DNA of 64,000 nucleotides from Enoplolaimus lenunculus (GCA_030248215.1 JASANG010000135.1:1-64000), one strand, 5' to 3'; positions 33,501 through 45,400 are shown, counted from the first letter of the stretch. Program-made: numbers and translations. Notes: generated by a model not told the origin, from the letters alone.

Positions 33501-34369
33501 AAGTTATTGCAACTGAATGCTGTTTTTATGTCAAATATACGCCTCGCACAAGCACATTAATCATAGCTTTGCAAGCTGACTTGTAAAAAAAGCTACACCT
33601 ACTTTTGCTTTTAATCCATCTTTAAATTCTTTGAGCTGAAATATACAGGATTTATCAGTTCAAAAACAGAACAAAGAGCAACTGTAGCTCTAGGGAAATT
33701 TTGAAGTACGTACAGGGTGCAACCGGAATTACAATTTACCGGAACCGGAATTTGAAAATTTTACCGGAACCGGAAAGTGAAAAATGCATTTCACCAAAAA
33801 TTTCATTTTAATCCTATTTTTGCTCTATTATTTGTGAAATAACCTTAGTCGAACATAGATATTTATTTTATTTGTAGTATTTTAGATTTTCATCATCGAC
33901 TGAAGTGAAATCCACCATCAATGGCTTATATTCGGAGTAGAAGTGGCTTTCAAAAGAGATTCTTAAAAATTAGCAAAGTTAAAAAAATGCCGGAACCGGA
34001 ACCGGAATTCCGGTTGCACCCTGTGTACGTATATTGTTTTTATGATGTTATACCAAAAGCAAGTCACGGAAAATAGAGGATTCGGAAGTGTGATAGCCTG
34101 GCTAGGCCAAAATTTTGCAACAAGCAACACAATACAGAACTTTATATATGCGAAATCATGACATCTTAACTCTTAACTATGGATTGTCTTATTAACAGGC
34201 ATCGGCAATAATAGAACTTTTCGTATGTACCGGCATCTGCACTGCAAAAAATTGTATCTGCACATTTTCAAAATAAAATCGGCATCGGTATCGCCAAAAA
34301 TTTGGAAGCTTGAATATAGCCTACATAGTAAATACCTACTTTTTCATCAGCTTCACTTGCAGCCGGCAT
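27501..34369 (-). CDS. PSME3: Proteasome activator complex subunit 3 (PA28-gamma / REG-gamma) homologue
   Basis: Eleven coding exons, listed 5' to 3' on the minus strand: 34340-34369, 33603-33635, 33350-33412, 30711-30824, 30318-30423, 29667-29802, 29180-29318, 28991-29059, 28642-28764, 27821-27907, 27501-27581. They encode about 326 aa (human PSME3 is 254). The family forms heptameric rings capping the 20S proteasome in the nucleus. Diagnostic stretches: NIPVPD (exon 4), nuclear signal KKRKV (about residues 89-93), activation-loop region RIEDGNNFGVSIQ (218-230), VRTVEAEAASFLDQISRY (exon 9), DDYRR and DLDEKEF (exon 10), and a C-terminal SLY like the human TLY that docks on the proteasome. All junctions have GT-AG ends with matching phase. 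The weakest are the exon 6/7 junction (donor GTAAAT or GTCAGT; the former keeps frame) and the exon 9 acceptor (TTAAAG, chosen by homology). The extra length is a Ser/Ala/Gly-rich loop from exons 5-6 (about residues 81-161). Confidence 0.92.
29810..30085. repeat. Two-copy 142-bp tandem duplication in a PSME3 intron
   Basis: 29,810-29,951 and 29,952-30,085 share AAAAAATTAACTAAATATAG, AGAGTGTAGTTGCTAATATC and TTCACCTGCTTTTA(C/T)AG in the same order with some divergence. The first copy abuts the acceptor of exon 6, and each copy carries an intron-acceptor-like tract. Confidence 0.85.
31034..31202. mobile_element. Remnant of a CAGGGTG...CACCCTG MITE
   Basis: Worn ends GCAGGATTCGACCGGAACC and GGAATTCCGGTTTCACCCTG, with TTTACCGGAACCGGAAGGCG inside, match family H seen intact at 33,713 and elsewhere. 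In a PSME3 intron. Confidence 0.6.
31537..31680. repeat. Flank of the satellite, shared with 39.2 kb
   Basis: GAGCGAAGCGAAACTTCTTG, ACGTTTTGTACTCTGGGGTC and AACCTCACACTGGGGTTTTA here correspond, in reverse complement, to the segment at about 39,190-39,425. The far side of the satellite ends in GAGCTTCGCTCAATACATGT, so GAGCGAAGC-type motifs lie at both edges, as if satellite plus flanks once formed one mobile unit. Confidence 0.5.
31680..33065. repeat. Satellite with alternating 175/154-bp units in a PSME3 intron
   Basis: The motif CCGATAATTGAATAGTTAGC recurs (with variants) at about 31,858, 32,032, 32,187, 32,362, 32,516, 32,690, 32,862 and 32,985. Spacings are 174, 155, 175, 154, 174, 172 and 123, so the true period for most of the array is a dimer of about 329 bp. 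Each unit also holds TAATTTGCATATTAGC, TTTTGGGTGCGAGGAATCTG and ATTGTTTACAAACCTCCAAA. It lies wholly between coding exons 3 and 4. Confidence 0.92.
33713..34023. mobile_element. hAT-like MITE family H (CAGGGTGCAACCGG)
   Basis: TIR CAGGGTGCAACCGGAATT and its inverse ending TTGCACCCTG; internal TTTACCGGAACCGGAA repeats and the conserved GACTGAAGTGAAATCCACCA core. Flanking octamers AGTACGTA and TGTACGTA match at 7 of 8. The CAGGG end fits the hAT YARNG consensus. In a PSME3 intron. Confidence 0.88.
34190..34310. mobile_element. Remnant of hAT-like MITE family J
   Basis: GGCATCGGCAATAATAGAAC, CGTATGTACCGGCATCTGC and AATCGGCATCGGTATCGCCAA match blocks of family J at 39,587. Both termini are lost. 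It sits in the first PSME3 intron. Confidence 0.55.
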
Positions 34370-37148
34370 TGCGAATAACCAATCACTAGTATGTAGTGAA
34401 ATAATGTCACGAATCTGCAAAATTTAAGAAATATCGTAACATTTGTGTAAAAGCGTTCGACATGAGATATCTAATTTAGTTTCATTTGTATCACTACAGG
34501 CTCATGCAAATTGTTGACCATAAAGGGATGTGTCTGTATACTGCAATGTATGTTGCACCTATCACCCGGGCTAAGACCAAGGCCAACTGGGCATTCGATG
34601 GGTCGCTGCAAAGTTGGGGGACCATCAACCGGGGAAAAAGTGGGGGTTGCAGAATTTTCAATAAAGCGTCAATTGCACTACTCCCTACAAATAAGCACAT
34701 AGTCAAAAACAAACATATAAACATTAAACATATATGAAATATATCCCACGTGATCGAGAGCAGAGGGTATGTTTAACTCATACTGCTGTTTTTTGTAAAA
34801 ATGTAAACAACTTAAAATTGCCCGGCGGGAGAAATCTTGAATGGGGGTGAGCCGGGGAAAATGTTAAGTGGGGGCTTTTGGTAAGTAGGGAACCATCAAC
34901 CCCCCCAGTAGTGAACCCCCAGACTAAGGTGTTACAACTGCGGTAGAATTGGCTGTTGTATCTTTAGTGCACTGATGCGACAGGCAGTTGTATCTAATTT
35001 ACACTTCGTGTTTGCATTTCCTGTTTCGAGCAATAGCTAGCTGGCTCCGTCCGGTCGCGATTCCAGGTTCGAGCGAACCGGAGGTGTCGTATCTAAACCA
35101 TATCTGTTAACATCTTATCATTTAACATGCGTCCGTGAGCGTGGCTACACAGTAGTAAGCATTCCATCACAATCGAAAAGAATGTAGGCCACATCCGTAT
35201 TTGAATCGACCGAAAAATTCGATATAAAACCAAAGATTGCCGTATGTATGCGCCTACACGAATATGAAGTTGTTGCAACCGACCAACTTTGCGCAAAAGT
35301 TCGCATAGGAGTCGAGCAGACCGTGTAGTTCCAACTTAACCTTCGAATAAGTGAATAGATCTTAAAATCAGACCTTTCCAGAGTTCATTTGACCTATTTC
35401 TGTGCAGATCTTGATATCCACAACGGCGGACGTTCGTCAATTTTAAAACCTAACTGGCGATAGTTTTTAATCGAGCACTTTCTTGGCAATGAAGCTTCGC
35501 GCGTTATGTAACTTACAGAAAGCACTAGCTATGTGGTACTTACAACCTCATAGCCTCAATGTCTAGAAAACCGAGACCGACCTAGAAATAGCTATATTAA
35601 CAGGCATGAGGCCAAATTATGTTATGGTTTAAATCATGTAAATGCAAAGACTGTAACACATCACAACGCAAGCAGGGTATACAAAATTATAAACAATAGC
35701 TGGGTTTATAAAAACATGTCTTAAAGCGGACCTTCTATGTATAAAGTTTTATGTAAAGTTGACAAAAAGTAAAACACAGGTTACGATTGTTCAGATTTGT
35801 TTTTTACATTTAGCTGCTCGCGAAACACGACTTAAAAGTAGGTCGAATCAGCCGGATGTTTTCATCACGCATTTTAATAATTTTTCCAGATAAGTTTCGG
35901 AAGTCTGTGCTTTGTGAGCTACTAGTGGTAACTTTGAAATGGGACAGTTCGGACCTCTTGGGGCTGCCTGCTAAATCTATCAAAATGTTTGACCAGTAAA
36001 AAGTTCATTTGACTTTAAGGTCCAGAATCGGCAATCCAGCCATCATTTGAACCATATCAATTGAACAAATTTCTGGGCCTTGGCTGGGTTAAATACAGAA
36101 ACAAGAATGTATTTTAGCAGGATTTGGACTTAAGTCGGGCAACAGACTTTTAAAGGATAAAAGTGAACGAGTTGACAGCTTCGCAATTTTAAATAAAAAG
36201 ACGCTGCACGTTGAAATTTCCATTTCCTCACAAGAGTTCCAACAGGAACGTAATTTTGTCGGAAACCAATTTGCTCGCTGGAACCGAAATCGGGATTTTA
36301 AGTTTTAATATATGAAGCTTTCATTGACAAAGTATAATTCTATACTGGTTTTCCAATTCATTTCCCGTCTTTTCATTGCCAGAGAGTGTTACAGATAAAA
36401 ATAAAGATGGTTATTGAAAACCTATCACGTACGAAATGATAATCTCACATCGTCATTCTACCCAGCTTTAATTAAATGGTCCAGGACAGTGGAACAACTG
36501 ACTGATCGCAAAACTAATAATCCAAAATAATACAATAAATCAATAACGAACAGGGGTGAACTTTTTGCTTAGTATCAGAGCGTTTAGTAGTACGATGGAG
36601 TTGCAAAAACCAGTGATTAATCTGCCGAGAACCTGTATTGGTTTAGACCTTAAACTGCTTTTATTTGTATAAATAAATTTCGTGTTACTAGCTATTACTC
36701 TGGCTTGTTTTTTCTGTGATCAGCCTGATTCAATGCAGTTTATCGTTGGTTAGAATTTGTATCGCATGTGTGTAATAAGGGTCCAAACGTCAGCGGGTTG
36801 TATTAAATTTTTGTATCCTTTTTCAAGGTCTGCATTTAATATAAGATTGCAGTTGTCGGTATTGTGCTCATTGCACCAAGGTTTTCAAATATTTGTTCAG
36901 ATTAGCTTGCAATAACGAATCGTCACAAAATAAATGCCGCTTGAAGGCTTTTAAGCCTCCATGATGATATAACACAGACCTGTAATGATATTAATGTGAT
37001 TTATCATTAATCGTGATTCTGAGAGGCCGAAATTTAAAATTAAATGAGTTTGTCGGAAATTTTTGCTGCATACATTCAGAAAGCGTCATTTATATATAGT
37101 AATAATTAGATAGTTGTTATTGTTTTATCGTTTTCTGCATTTTCAAAA
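34370..37148. promoter_or_regulatory. 2.8-kb divergent intergenic region
   Basis: Separates the PSME3 start codon (minus strand) from the first KH/CCHC gene (plus strand), so promoters of both genes should lie here. No TATA box or CpG-rich core was recognised with confidence. A GC-richer patch with TCAACC(C/G)GGG and CCATCAACCCCCCC motifs at about 34,560-34,920 looks repeat-derived. No further gene seen. Confidence 0.4.
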
Positions 37149-40100
37149 ATGGCTACTGTCCTACCAATTGATCCTAGCGATGTCGGACGTGTAATTGGTA
37201 AGTGCAGCAAAGAAAATGTCACTATATTGTTTTTTGTCGTCTCTGTTTTTGGCCGAGGCCGCACATCCCTGTGTTCTTAGTTTTTTCTTCAAGCTATATG
37301 TATCTTTCATTTCGAGACAAAATGTTTTTCAAATATTTACAGAATCTAAATTGGTTTGTGTATAAGTGCAAAAAAGTTGCTACATAATCGAAAATTTTCA
37401 CCGTCTGCCAGGCCGGGTACATTTTATTGGTAGTGTTTTGTTTGTATGAATGTAACTGATCTTTCCAGGGAGAGGTGGTGCGTTTATCCGGGGATTTCAA
37501 GATGCGCACGGAACACGAATTGATGTAAGTTTTTCTGTTTTACACATACGTGTTGAGAGAGTTCTTAAAGTGATAAAAGTGCATTGTCACTTAAACACTT
37601 GGATACCTTAGGCCACGGAAGGAAGAATTGTTAGCCCCTTTTTGAACGCTGCTGTATATATTTTAGATTCTCATTATTTACGGAAAGAATTCAGATTCAT
37701 CAATCGGAATCGGAGTTTTCAAATTTTAATTTTAATCCTACTTCTTGTAATACATTCCATAAAATTATGCAGCATTTATATATTTAGTGGTTTCGATGAG
37801 TTATGTTATCAACAATCGATTGTAGTTTAGGTATTTACAGGCCCAAAAATCACTAATTTGTTCATACAACTTTTTTAAAAATTGTTGCTACCAGCAGACT
37901 TCCTAAATCATATTCCGATTCCGATCGATTATGCAATCAGAATCGAAATCTGGTTGCCAGGAATGGGCGATCTCGGCAAGTCCCGGGATTTTGATGGTCG
38001 CGGTCTCGCTTTTGCTCAGTCTCCGTGGTTTGCAAACCGAGACCAGAGATGAGAAAAAACGATAAGCAATCAAAAAATTTTCCTTGGATCGCAGTTTTGG
38101 CCGGAAGAAACAGCATGACCCCCATCGACTAACCAAAATTCTTTTTTGAAAGGAAACCCAAAACACTTTGCTTTTATTGTGACAAAGCACAAAAGTTTCC
38201 TAGCACAGGAGCAAAAACGACTATAAAATATTCAAAAGTTTTGTTAAAAAATCTTAGGTTTATTTTCGGTACCGGTTAAAAATTGTCCGGAACCGAGGCA
38301 GAAAGTCTCGGTAGGCTAGGTTTCGGTCTCGCTTTTTTGACCGAAAACGCCAATCCCTGCCAGTTGCACCCTGAACTATACAATAAAATATATTTATTTT
38401 TATTTTTTGTTAGGGATGTGCCTATACCAAAATTTTTGCCGATACCGGCCAATTGTTATTTTGAAATTTTGCCGATTACAACTTTAGTACACCATGCTTA
38501 ATAAACAGATAGGATACCACATTACTTCATTATATGAAGACGTAAACCCTAACCAGAGTGCAACCGGAATTCCGGTTCCGGCATTTTTTACCTTCCGGTT
38601 CCGGTAAATTTTTACCGGATTTAAAAATTCCGGTGTTATAATTGGCCGTTTTCTTAACTTTGGTAATTTTTAAGAATCTCTCTTGAAAGCCACTTGTACT
38701 CCGAATATAAGCCATTGATGGTAGATTTCACTTCAGTCGATGATGAAAATCTAAAATACAACAAATAAAATAAATACCTATGTTCGACTAAGGTTATTTC
38801 ACAAATAATAGAGCAAAAAATAAGATTAAAATGAAATTTTTGGTGAAATGCATTTTTCACTTTCCGGTTCCGGTAAAATTTTCAAATTCCGGTTCCGGTA
38901 TATTGTAATTCCGGTTGTATCCTGACCCTAACCATCATAAACAATTATAATTTGATAAGAACGGTTCATGTCATTTAATTTTTTCAAACTGTTCTTTAAG
39001 CATGGTCAGGTATCAACCAAGTATGACTTTTTCATTGGATGTTAGTGTGCAGTGATGTGGGTGTTTTGCCTTATGTTAAACCGGAACCGGCCCGAATATC
39101 TGGCCGATCCTTGGGCATGGTGTACTAAAGTTTTAATCGGCATCGGAAAAATTTTTGATATCGGTACATCTTTTAAAGTCCTAATTCAGGCTTTAACAAT
39201 TACGCAAATTAGCCTGTAGTTGCTAAACGACTTAAAATTTCAAGCCCCAATGCGACGTTACGTACCCTAGGTTCAAGCCCCAGTGCGACGTTACGTACCC
39301 TAGGTTAACAAGCTTGCAAACAAAATAGTTTGTCAACATCCATTAAGCAGTTTTTAAGATTCTTTTCGGACGGACATGCACTTTCGTCCCCTAAGTACAA
39401 AACATAGAATGTCTCACGAAACTGTATCTGATTAGCTCAAGTTTAGATAGGTTCATTTTGGTGTGTGTGTATAGTTCAACTTTATTGTGCATTTGGTGTC
39501 GGACATCTTTCTCGAGTGCCAGAAGACATATTCTGACTGCAACCAGCCGAAATTGTAGCAATTGGTCAGATGTAATTAGTGATAATTAGGAATGTGCCGA
39601 TTAGTCGGCATCGGTAATAATCAGGGTGCAACCGGAATTCCGGTTCCGGCATTTTTTCACCTTCCGGTTCCGGTAAATTTTTACCGGATTTAAAAATTCC
39701 GGTATTATAATTTGGCCGTTTTATTAACTTTGCTAATTTTTAAGAATCTCTTTTGAAACCCACTTGTACTCCGAATATAAGCCATTGATGGTGGATTTCA
39801 CTTCAGTCGATGATGAAAATCTAAAAAAACAATTAAAATAAATATCTATGTTCGACTAAGGTTATTTCACAAATAATAGAGCAAAAAATAAGATTAAAAT
39901 GAAATTTTTGGTGAAATGCATTTTTCACATTCCGGTTCCGGTAAAATTTTCAAATTCCGGTTCCGGTAAATTGTAATTCCGGTTGCACCCTGGTAATAAT
40001 AGGCACTTTTCGTGAGTATCGGCCTCGGCATTGCAAAAAATTGCCGATTTTAGCCGATACATTTTGCACATATAACAGTAAGTTGGAATGCTGTTTCATT

Positions 40101-41225
40101 TCTGGGCACATATCTGTGTGTGTGGTCAGGAAAACTGTTCTCTTTTTCGTTTGTGTTTGAAAAAATTAATTGAATCGTATATATTTATTAACCATGGTGT
40201 TCTAAAGTTGGAATCGGCGTCGGCAAAATTTTTGGTACGGCAAATCCCTAGTGATAAAATAGGCTGTAACATTTTAGGTGATGTTTTGCTGTCACAATTA
40301 ACTGATAGCAATGCCATATTCGCTTGGTTTTGTACTTGTATCTATTGCAGCGCAGCGCGCATATATGTGCAAATGGTTATACGTATGTCTGGACCCACTG
40401 CACTGTTTTGCTTTGATTCAGATTCCGAAGGAAGCTAACCGAGATGGAAAAATTGAAGTTACAATCACTGGTGACCAGGGGGCTTGCGAGCGAACCGCAC
40501 AATTGATAGAAGGGCATTTATCTGGCGATCAACCATTCCGGCCACCTAGGGATGACTACGGTGGCGGTGGCGGATTTGGTGGTGGTCGAGGTATGAAATA
40601 ACCTTGATGGATTTTGGCTGGAAATATCAATGTTTTTTCGACCACAATTTCAATGGAGGCATGTAAAAACGGTTAAAACCGAGACCGGTCATGAAAAGTA
40701 TCGGTCAATTTTTGTTCACCACAGAAAAAAAATAAAATTTTCAAAAATTATTTTTATTTGTGTTCTTCACTGTTTTTTGTGTTTCAGAATATCTGCTCAT
40801 GATTGCGTAACTATGAAAATTCATAGATTCACAGCGAAATTCTATTTTTCAGCAATCATTTACTTAATTATTGACTTCTGTTAAGCCTTCAAACTTGATT
40901 GACATTGTGCATTCAATTCCAATACAAATTTTTTAACCTGTGTTAGTCCGGTAGAAATAATGGACTCGGGATCCACCATCCGCAGAGGAAAATACGCGTG
41001 TCAAATACCTGCTTAAGCTTAAGACATGTTAAAACGTAAGGATTAGTTAAAATTCCGCGGTTACTGTTGTAAACTAGCTTAATTTTAGGTCGTGGGGGTT
41101 ATGGCGGTGGCGGCGGCGGAGGAGGCAGCTGTTACAAATGCGGACAACCGGGACATTTCGCTCGCGAATGTCAGTATGGGGATCAAGGTGGATATGGCGG
41201 CGGGGGTGGTGGTGGCCGATGGTAG
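37149..41225 (+). CDS. KH-domain / CCHC zinc-knuckle RNA-binding protein, copy 1
   Basis: Four coding exons: 37149-37197, 37469-37524, 40422-40590, 41089-41225; 136 aa. All introns are GT-AG with phases 1, 0, 1. Residues about 7-73 form a type I KH domain with the loop GRGG at 17-20 (GxxG, contacts single-stranded nucleic acid), followed by IPKE and the ITGDQGA turn of the second half. A Gly-rich RGG-type linker (about 80-104) precedes a zinc knuckle with C106, C109, H114, C119 (CX2CX4HX4C) and a Gly-rich tail ending RW. Expected role: single-stranded RNA binding. The start is the first ATG before the conserved IDP(S/G)DVGRVIG motif. It is the first of four tandem paralogues. A specific orthologue is not recognised. 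Confidence 0.92.
37958..38359. mobile_element. hAT-like MITE family R (CAGGAATGGG)
   Basis: Ends CAGGAATGGGCGATCTCGG and ACGCCAATCCCTG are inverse; flanking octamers CTGGTTGC and CCAGTTGC match at 6 of 8. The interior holds GTCTCGCTTTT and CAAACCGAGACC motifs. Related fragments are at 40,653, 56,150 and 61,750. In intron 2 of KH copy 1. Confidence 0.65.
38412..39177. mobile_element. hAT-like MITE family J, hosting a family H insertion
   Basis: Left TAGGGATGTGCCTATACCAA and right GATATCGGTACATCTTTTA are inverse family J ends. Inner blocks ACCATGCTTAATAAACAGAT and CTGTTCTTTAAGCATGG are shared with the copy at 47,164. It is interrupted by the element at 38,554-38,924. Confidence 0.65.
38554..38924. 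mobile_element. hAT-like MITE family H, exact 8-bp TSD
   Basis: 371-bp copy in reverse orientation from CAGAGTGCAACCGGAATTCC to TCCGGTTGTATCCTG. Exact TSD ACCCTAAC at 38,546-38,553 and 38,925-38,932. Sits inside a family J element within KH copy 1. Confidence 0.95.
39190..39425. repeat. Repeat shared with the PSME3 satellite flank, with a 33-bp tandem doublet
   Basis: Reverse-complement relative of 31,540-31,720 (GCAAATTAGCCTGTAG, GGACGGACATGCAC, AAGTACAAAACATAGAATG). Inside it CAAGCCCCAATGCGACGTTA and the bases up to CCCTAGGTT occur twice in tandem (about 39,240-39,305). Confidence 0.6.
39587..40250. mobile_element. hAT-like MITE family J, hosting a family H insertion
   Basis: From TAGGAATGTGCCGATTAGTC to GGTACGGCAAATCCCTA. 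Flanking octamers GTGATAAT and GTGATAAA match at 7 of 8. The TAGGG end fits hAT. Split by the element at 39,622-39,992. Confidence 0.85.
39622..39992. mobile_element. hAT-like MITE family H, exact 8-bp TSD, nested
   Basis: 371-bp copy with TIR CAGGGTGCAACCGGAATTCC and its inverse. Exact TSD GTAATAAT at 39,614-39,621 and 39,993-40,000, read inside a family J element. Same length and orientation as the copy at 38,554. Confidence 0.96.
40653..40870. repeat. Dispersed repeat (family R relative) in intron 3 of KH copy 1
   Basis: AAAACCGAGACCGGTCATGA, ATCGGTCAATTTTTGTTCACC and TTTCAGAATATCTGCTCATG recur, with variation, at about 61,755-61,970 in intron 2 of KH copy 4. Confidence 0.6.
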
Positions 41226-41293
41226 CGGAAAAAATATTGGACGAACGTTTCTAACGGAGCACACTTCATATGTAGTTTCTCAAAACATTCTTT

Positions 41294-41299
41294 ATTAAA
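41294..41299 (+). terminator. Candidate polyadenylation signal of KH copy 1
   Basis: ATTAAA 69 bases after the stop codon. KH copy 2 has the same hexamer at a similar distance, which supports both. Confidence 0.5.
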
Positions 41300-42481
41300 A
41301 ACATAACTGTGACTTTATAAATTTTGTCAAAGTTTTAGCTTTGAAATTTGGCATCCATGATGTCGGAACGACATTGCAAATCAGAGTTGCTCCGAGGCCA
41401 CAATTTTTACGCCGCTGCCCGGGGCTAAGTTAGAACACGTATAGGACTGTTTTTCATGCGAGTGAAATAAGGATTGTATGTAAACTGTCTCCGGCTAGGC
41501 CATGGCAAATAACGTTTTGGCCATGGGACATCTGTATTGCAATATCGACTCCATTTCTGGAATTCACGTAAGCTTCTCAGCGCAAATTTCAAAACCCGTT
41601 TTAATTTCTAATTGTTTTCAATAATTTTGGCAATTCGTGAAAAAAATTTTGAAGTGTTATTTTACATATACAAGCAAACCAGCTGTTCTGGGGTTTCAGA
41701 ATCTTGTGTATCATTACCGTTAGGTTTAACTTTTGCATAAAGCAGCTTGTTTTGTTAACCTTTGTTGTATGTCTTGAACTTTGTGTGCGACTGTAGCTGA
41801 TCGCGCCTAGGCAGTACGTACGTAGTGAATGGTCTATGCTAATGCTTAGCTAATGTAAAAAAAGTCAGCGTCGCGGTCGCACTGCCGTCTGAATGCAATT
41901 GTGGTGAACATATCCCTGCTGTTATGTTAACGGCAGCAACTTGTGATGGCCCAGTTTCTCATTTTGTCTCAGCGTTACAACAGGTATAATTAATTAAATG
42001 GGGCATTTGCAAGTAGCTGTTCTTGTAAACCTTGCGTTTGTGCTTTGTTGACTAATAAAAGTTTTCGTTTTGTTTGAATTTCTTCATTTAAAGGAGAGTG
42101 ATATTACGAGCGTTTTGATTAGGTGTTTGTGTGGCATGTAGGGTTTTGTTTAATAGATTTTTCTAGACTACGTCTCGTATGAGGATTATTTTAGGTTACA
42201 GCATGGGAAGCATAGGATTATGTATGTGATTAGCAGGAAGCTAAGCGACATCAGGTCATTTAATGATCTAAACATTTATACACCGACTTTGCAATCAAAG
42301 TTAGAAACTAATAGATTAATGATGAAGTATTATATGCAACGGTAGGGTTTGATTTCAAAATTTCTATTCTGATTGATAGTACAATCTGAACACCTTTTGA
42401 ATCGTAAGGCCACTACACGGTTTTGTTACGATTAGTGTTGCAGTTGTAGAACTTTGCTGTGGTATACTTACTCGATCTAAT
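41300..42481. other. Intergenic region between KH copies 1 and 2
   Basis: About 1.2 kb with no recognised element; it should hold the promoter of copy 2. No TATA box was identified. Confidence 0.45.
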
Positions 42482-45400
42482 ATGTCAGCAGTTTTGGAGA
42501 TTGATCCCGGGGATGTTGGCCGTGTTATTGGTATGTCTGGCTTAATACTTTGAATTTACTTCTAAAGTGTTGTAATGGTGTGTTATGGTTTAATAAGCCA
42601 CTGTTCATTTCAAAGATGCTATTGCTTGGGCTAAATTCGTATTAAATTTAACTGTATATTCTGATCCTGCCGCATTAAAGTAAATGCCAGGTTGGCACCG
42701 AATCATGCTAATTTGCGGAAGTGGAACCTTGCGTTTTGCAAATATCTAATATATCAGTAATTTGTTTCAGTTTACATCATCAACTTATAAAATTAAGCAG
42801 ACATGCTCTTTCTTAAACCCAATTATTTCGTAGGCTACCTCTGTTTATGATATTTGTAACCTAAAACAAAACTTATACAAGAAGTTATAAAAATTACTAT
42901 CAGGGTGCAACTGAAATTACACTTTACCGGAACCGGAAAATGAAAAATACATGTCACCGAAAAATTCATTTTAATGTTCTTTTCTGCAATATTGGTGAAA
43001 TAGCCCTAGTTGGAGATATGTATTCACTTTATCTATTGTCATAATCCACGGAAGTGATGTTTACCTTCGATGGTTTATTTTCGGTGATTGGTAAGGTTTA
43101 TATACTATACGAATAAAATCTACTTAATTTTTTATCGTCATTTTTAGTAAAATATCTTAATTTCCATCTACCAAATTTTAGTACCGGAATTTTGAATTCC
43201 GGTACAAATTTACCGGAACCGGGAGGTGAAAACTACATGCCACCGAAAAATCATTTTAATTTTCATTTTTAGCAATATTGTTTCAAACAATTTTTGACAA
43301 CCTACGTATGCTTTGCATTTTAAATCATAATATATATAATAATCAGGGTGCAACCTTTCACCAACAATATTGCTAAAAATGAACAGCGTAATATAAAATC
43401 ATATTTTGCCGAATGTCCGCCTCAAAAGAAGTCCAGGTCTTTACGTTTTAACATTGAAAATTTTTGGCCTAGACAATTCCTGGGGGGGGGGGCAGCAAAA
43501 AATTTGCTGGGGGGCGGCCAAAAATTCGCTGTGAGTCCTTTCCGGGGGGGCGGCAAAATTTTTTCGAAAAGTGCTGGCCACCCCGCTGTGGAGAAGGCAG
43601 CGTTTGGATTAGACTTTCAGAACCGAATCTGAACTTTTGTTGAACCACGCTGAATGCATATATACATATATAAGTGTGTTGGTTAGCTTAAATTATCTGC
43701 ATATGTAGTTAAAAAATTTTCATTTTACAGGTCGTGGCGGAGCGTTCATCCGAGGTTTCCAGGATGCCCACGGCACTCGCATTGACGTAAGTGAAATGTT
43801 AAATTGTTTGATGGAATTAATGTATATATATTATTTGAACAATTTGGTGAATATCTCTTGTCTTGGTTCTTAACGATGGACTTCTAATACGACTTTGTGG
43901 AAAAGGGCTGTGTCTGTTTTGCATTCGTTTTTTCAAAATTTTTACTGCGTTGAAGCATGAACAACGCCTATAGCTAAGTTTAGTAGTTTATTTCAAGGTA
44001 CAAATAAAGTTGTAATTCACGTTCATATTGTAAAATTTTAAAATTTTACAACCAAATTGTCTTGCCTTGCTTCTGTCAAAATGTTTCGCTATATATCGGT
44101 AGTTCTAAGGCCAGAGATTTGAACTTAGGCAAGAAGTTATCTTCAACCTTCAATAAGTTATTAAACTGCTTCACAACATGTGTATAATGTGTTGTTGCTG
44201 GAAAGGAGCTGCGACTTGAGCGGGTGAGCGTGTCATATTTTAATCCTGGGCTCATATTTTTAAATGCGTATAAGTAGCATATATCACCGGTCAGCAAGGT
44301 GCAACCGGAATTGGAAAAAATTACCGGAAACGAAACCAGAAAATGAAAAATACATGTCACCGAAAAATTCATTTTAATTTTCTTTTTTGCAATATTGGTG
44401 AAATAGCCCTAGTTGGAGATAGGGCCTTCGGTGGTTTACTTTTGGCGATTATCAAGGTTTGCATACTATACTAATGAAGTCTATATAATTTTTATCGTAG
44501 TTTTCAGTAAAGTATCTTAATTTCCACCGACCAAAATATAATACCAAAATTTTTAATCCCGGTAAAAATTTACCGGAACCGGAATTCCGGTTGCACTCTG
44601 CCAGTCAGCGATAGGTTTTAAACTGGTGAACTCGTGCGGTTGATAAACTCAAATTGGCATAAACGAAAGACATGTCTAAATCAAAATATTTTGCCGTACT
44701 TGGAACCTTAACATTCACTGATAGTAAGTTACAAGACCTATCACTTACTGGTATAGGTGCTACAGGCATTTGAGAATACGGGCCTGGTTGGAGCGTCAAT
44801 GGTAGAACGAGGTCTTACGACAAACAACGTGTTCATGATACGACGTACTTACTAATCAACAAAGGTTTAACTCGGTGTCTGTTCGTTTATTGCAGTTGAT
44901 GAAAACGTTTGTGTTTGGCGGAGTTTTTATTACATATAACTTATTTTGTTGCATATTTTTTCGACACACTACGCAATACTTTTTTAAACTTTTGCTAACG
45001 TTCGAAAGTGAGGTTTTGCGTTTCGCTCAAACATTTGTTCAAAAATATTCGTTCAGTACTATAACGTACAAGAATCTTTGAAGCTAATTTAAACCATCGT
45101 TGTTCAGGTATATACACCATCATGTTTTTCACAGTTGTGTTTGTGAGTCGCAAGAATTTTGTTCCATTTTTTTTACTTAAAAATTTGATAAAATGAAGTC
45201 GGCGATTGGAATTTTTTATATAATGTTATCGAAATCACTCGCATGACATAGTAAGGAAGTGTTGAAGTATATACATGGAATAGTACTTAGGGTTCTGGGT
45301 TCTTGTGCACTTGCCCACATGCTGAAGTTGTGGAAAAGGCTTACCTACGTACCTAAAGCTCAAGCTTAAGTGTAGGGGTAAGTGTACAACAGCCGGGACA

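Noticed and set aside
34486-34737. 83-codon frame upstream of PSME3
   Set aside because: Overlapped by open frames in other phases and on the other strand, repeat-like composition, no recognisable family.
43348-43632. 94-codon plus-strand frame with Gly runs
   Set aside because: Within intron 1 of KH copy 2 and over MITE remnants; the Gly runs come from poly-G tracts.
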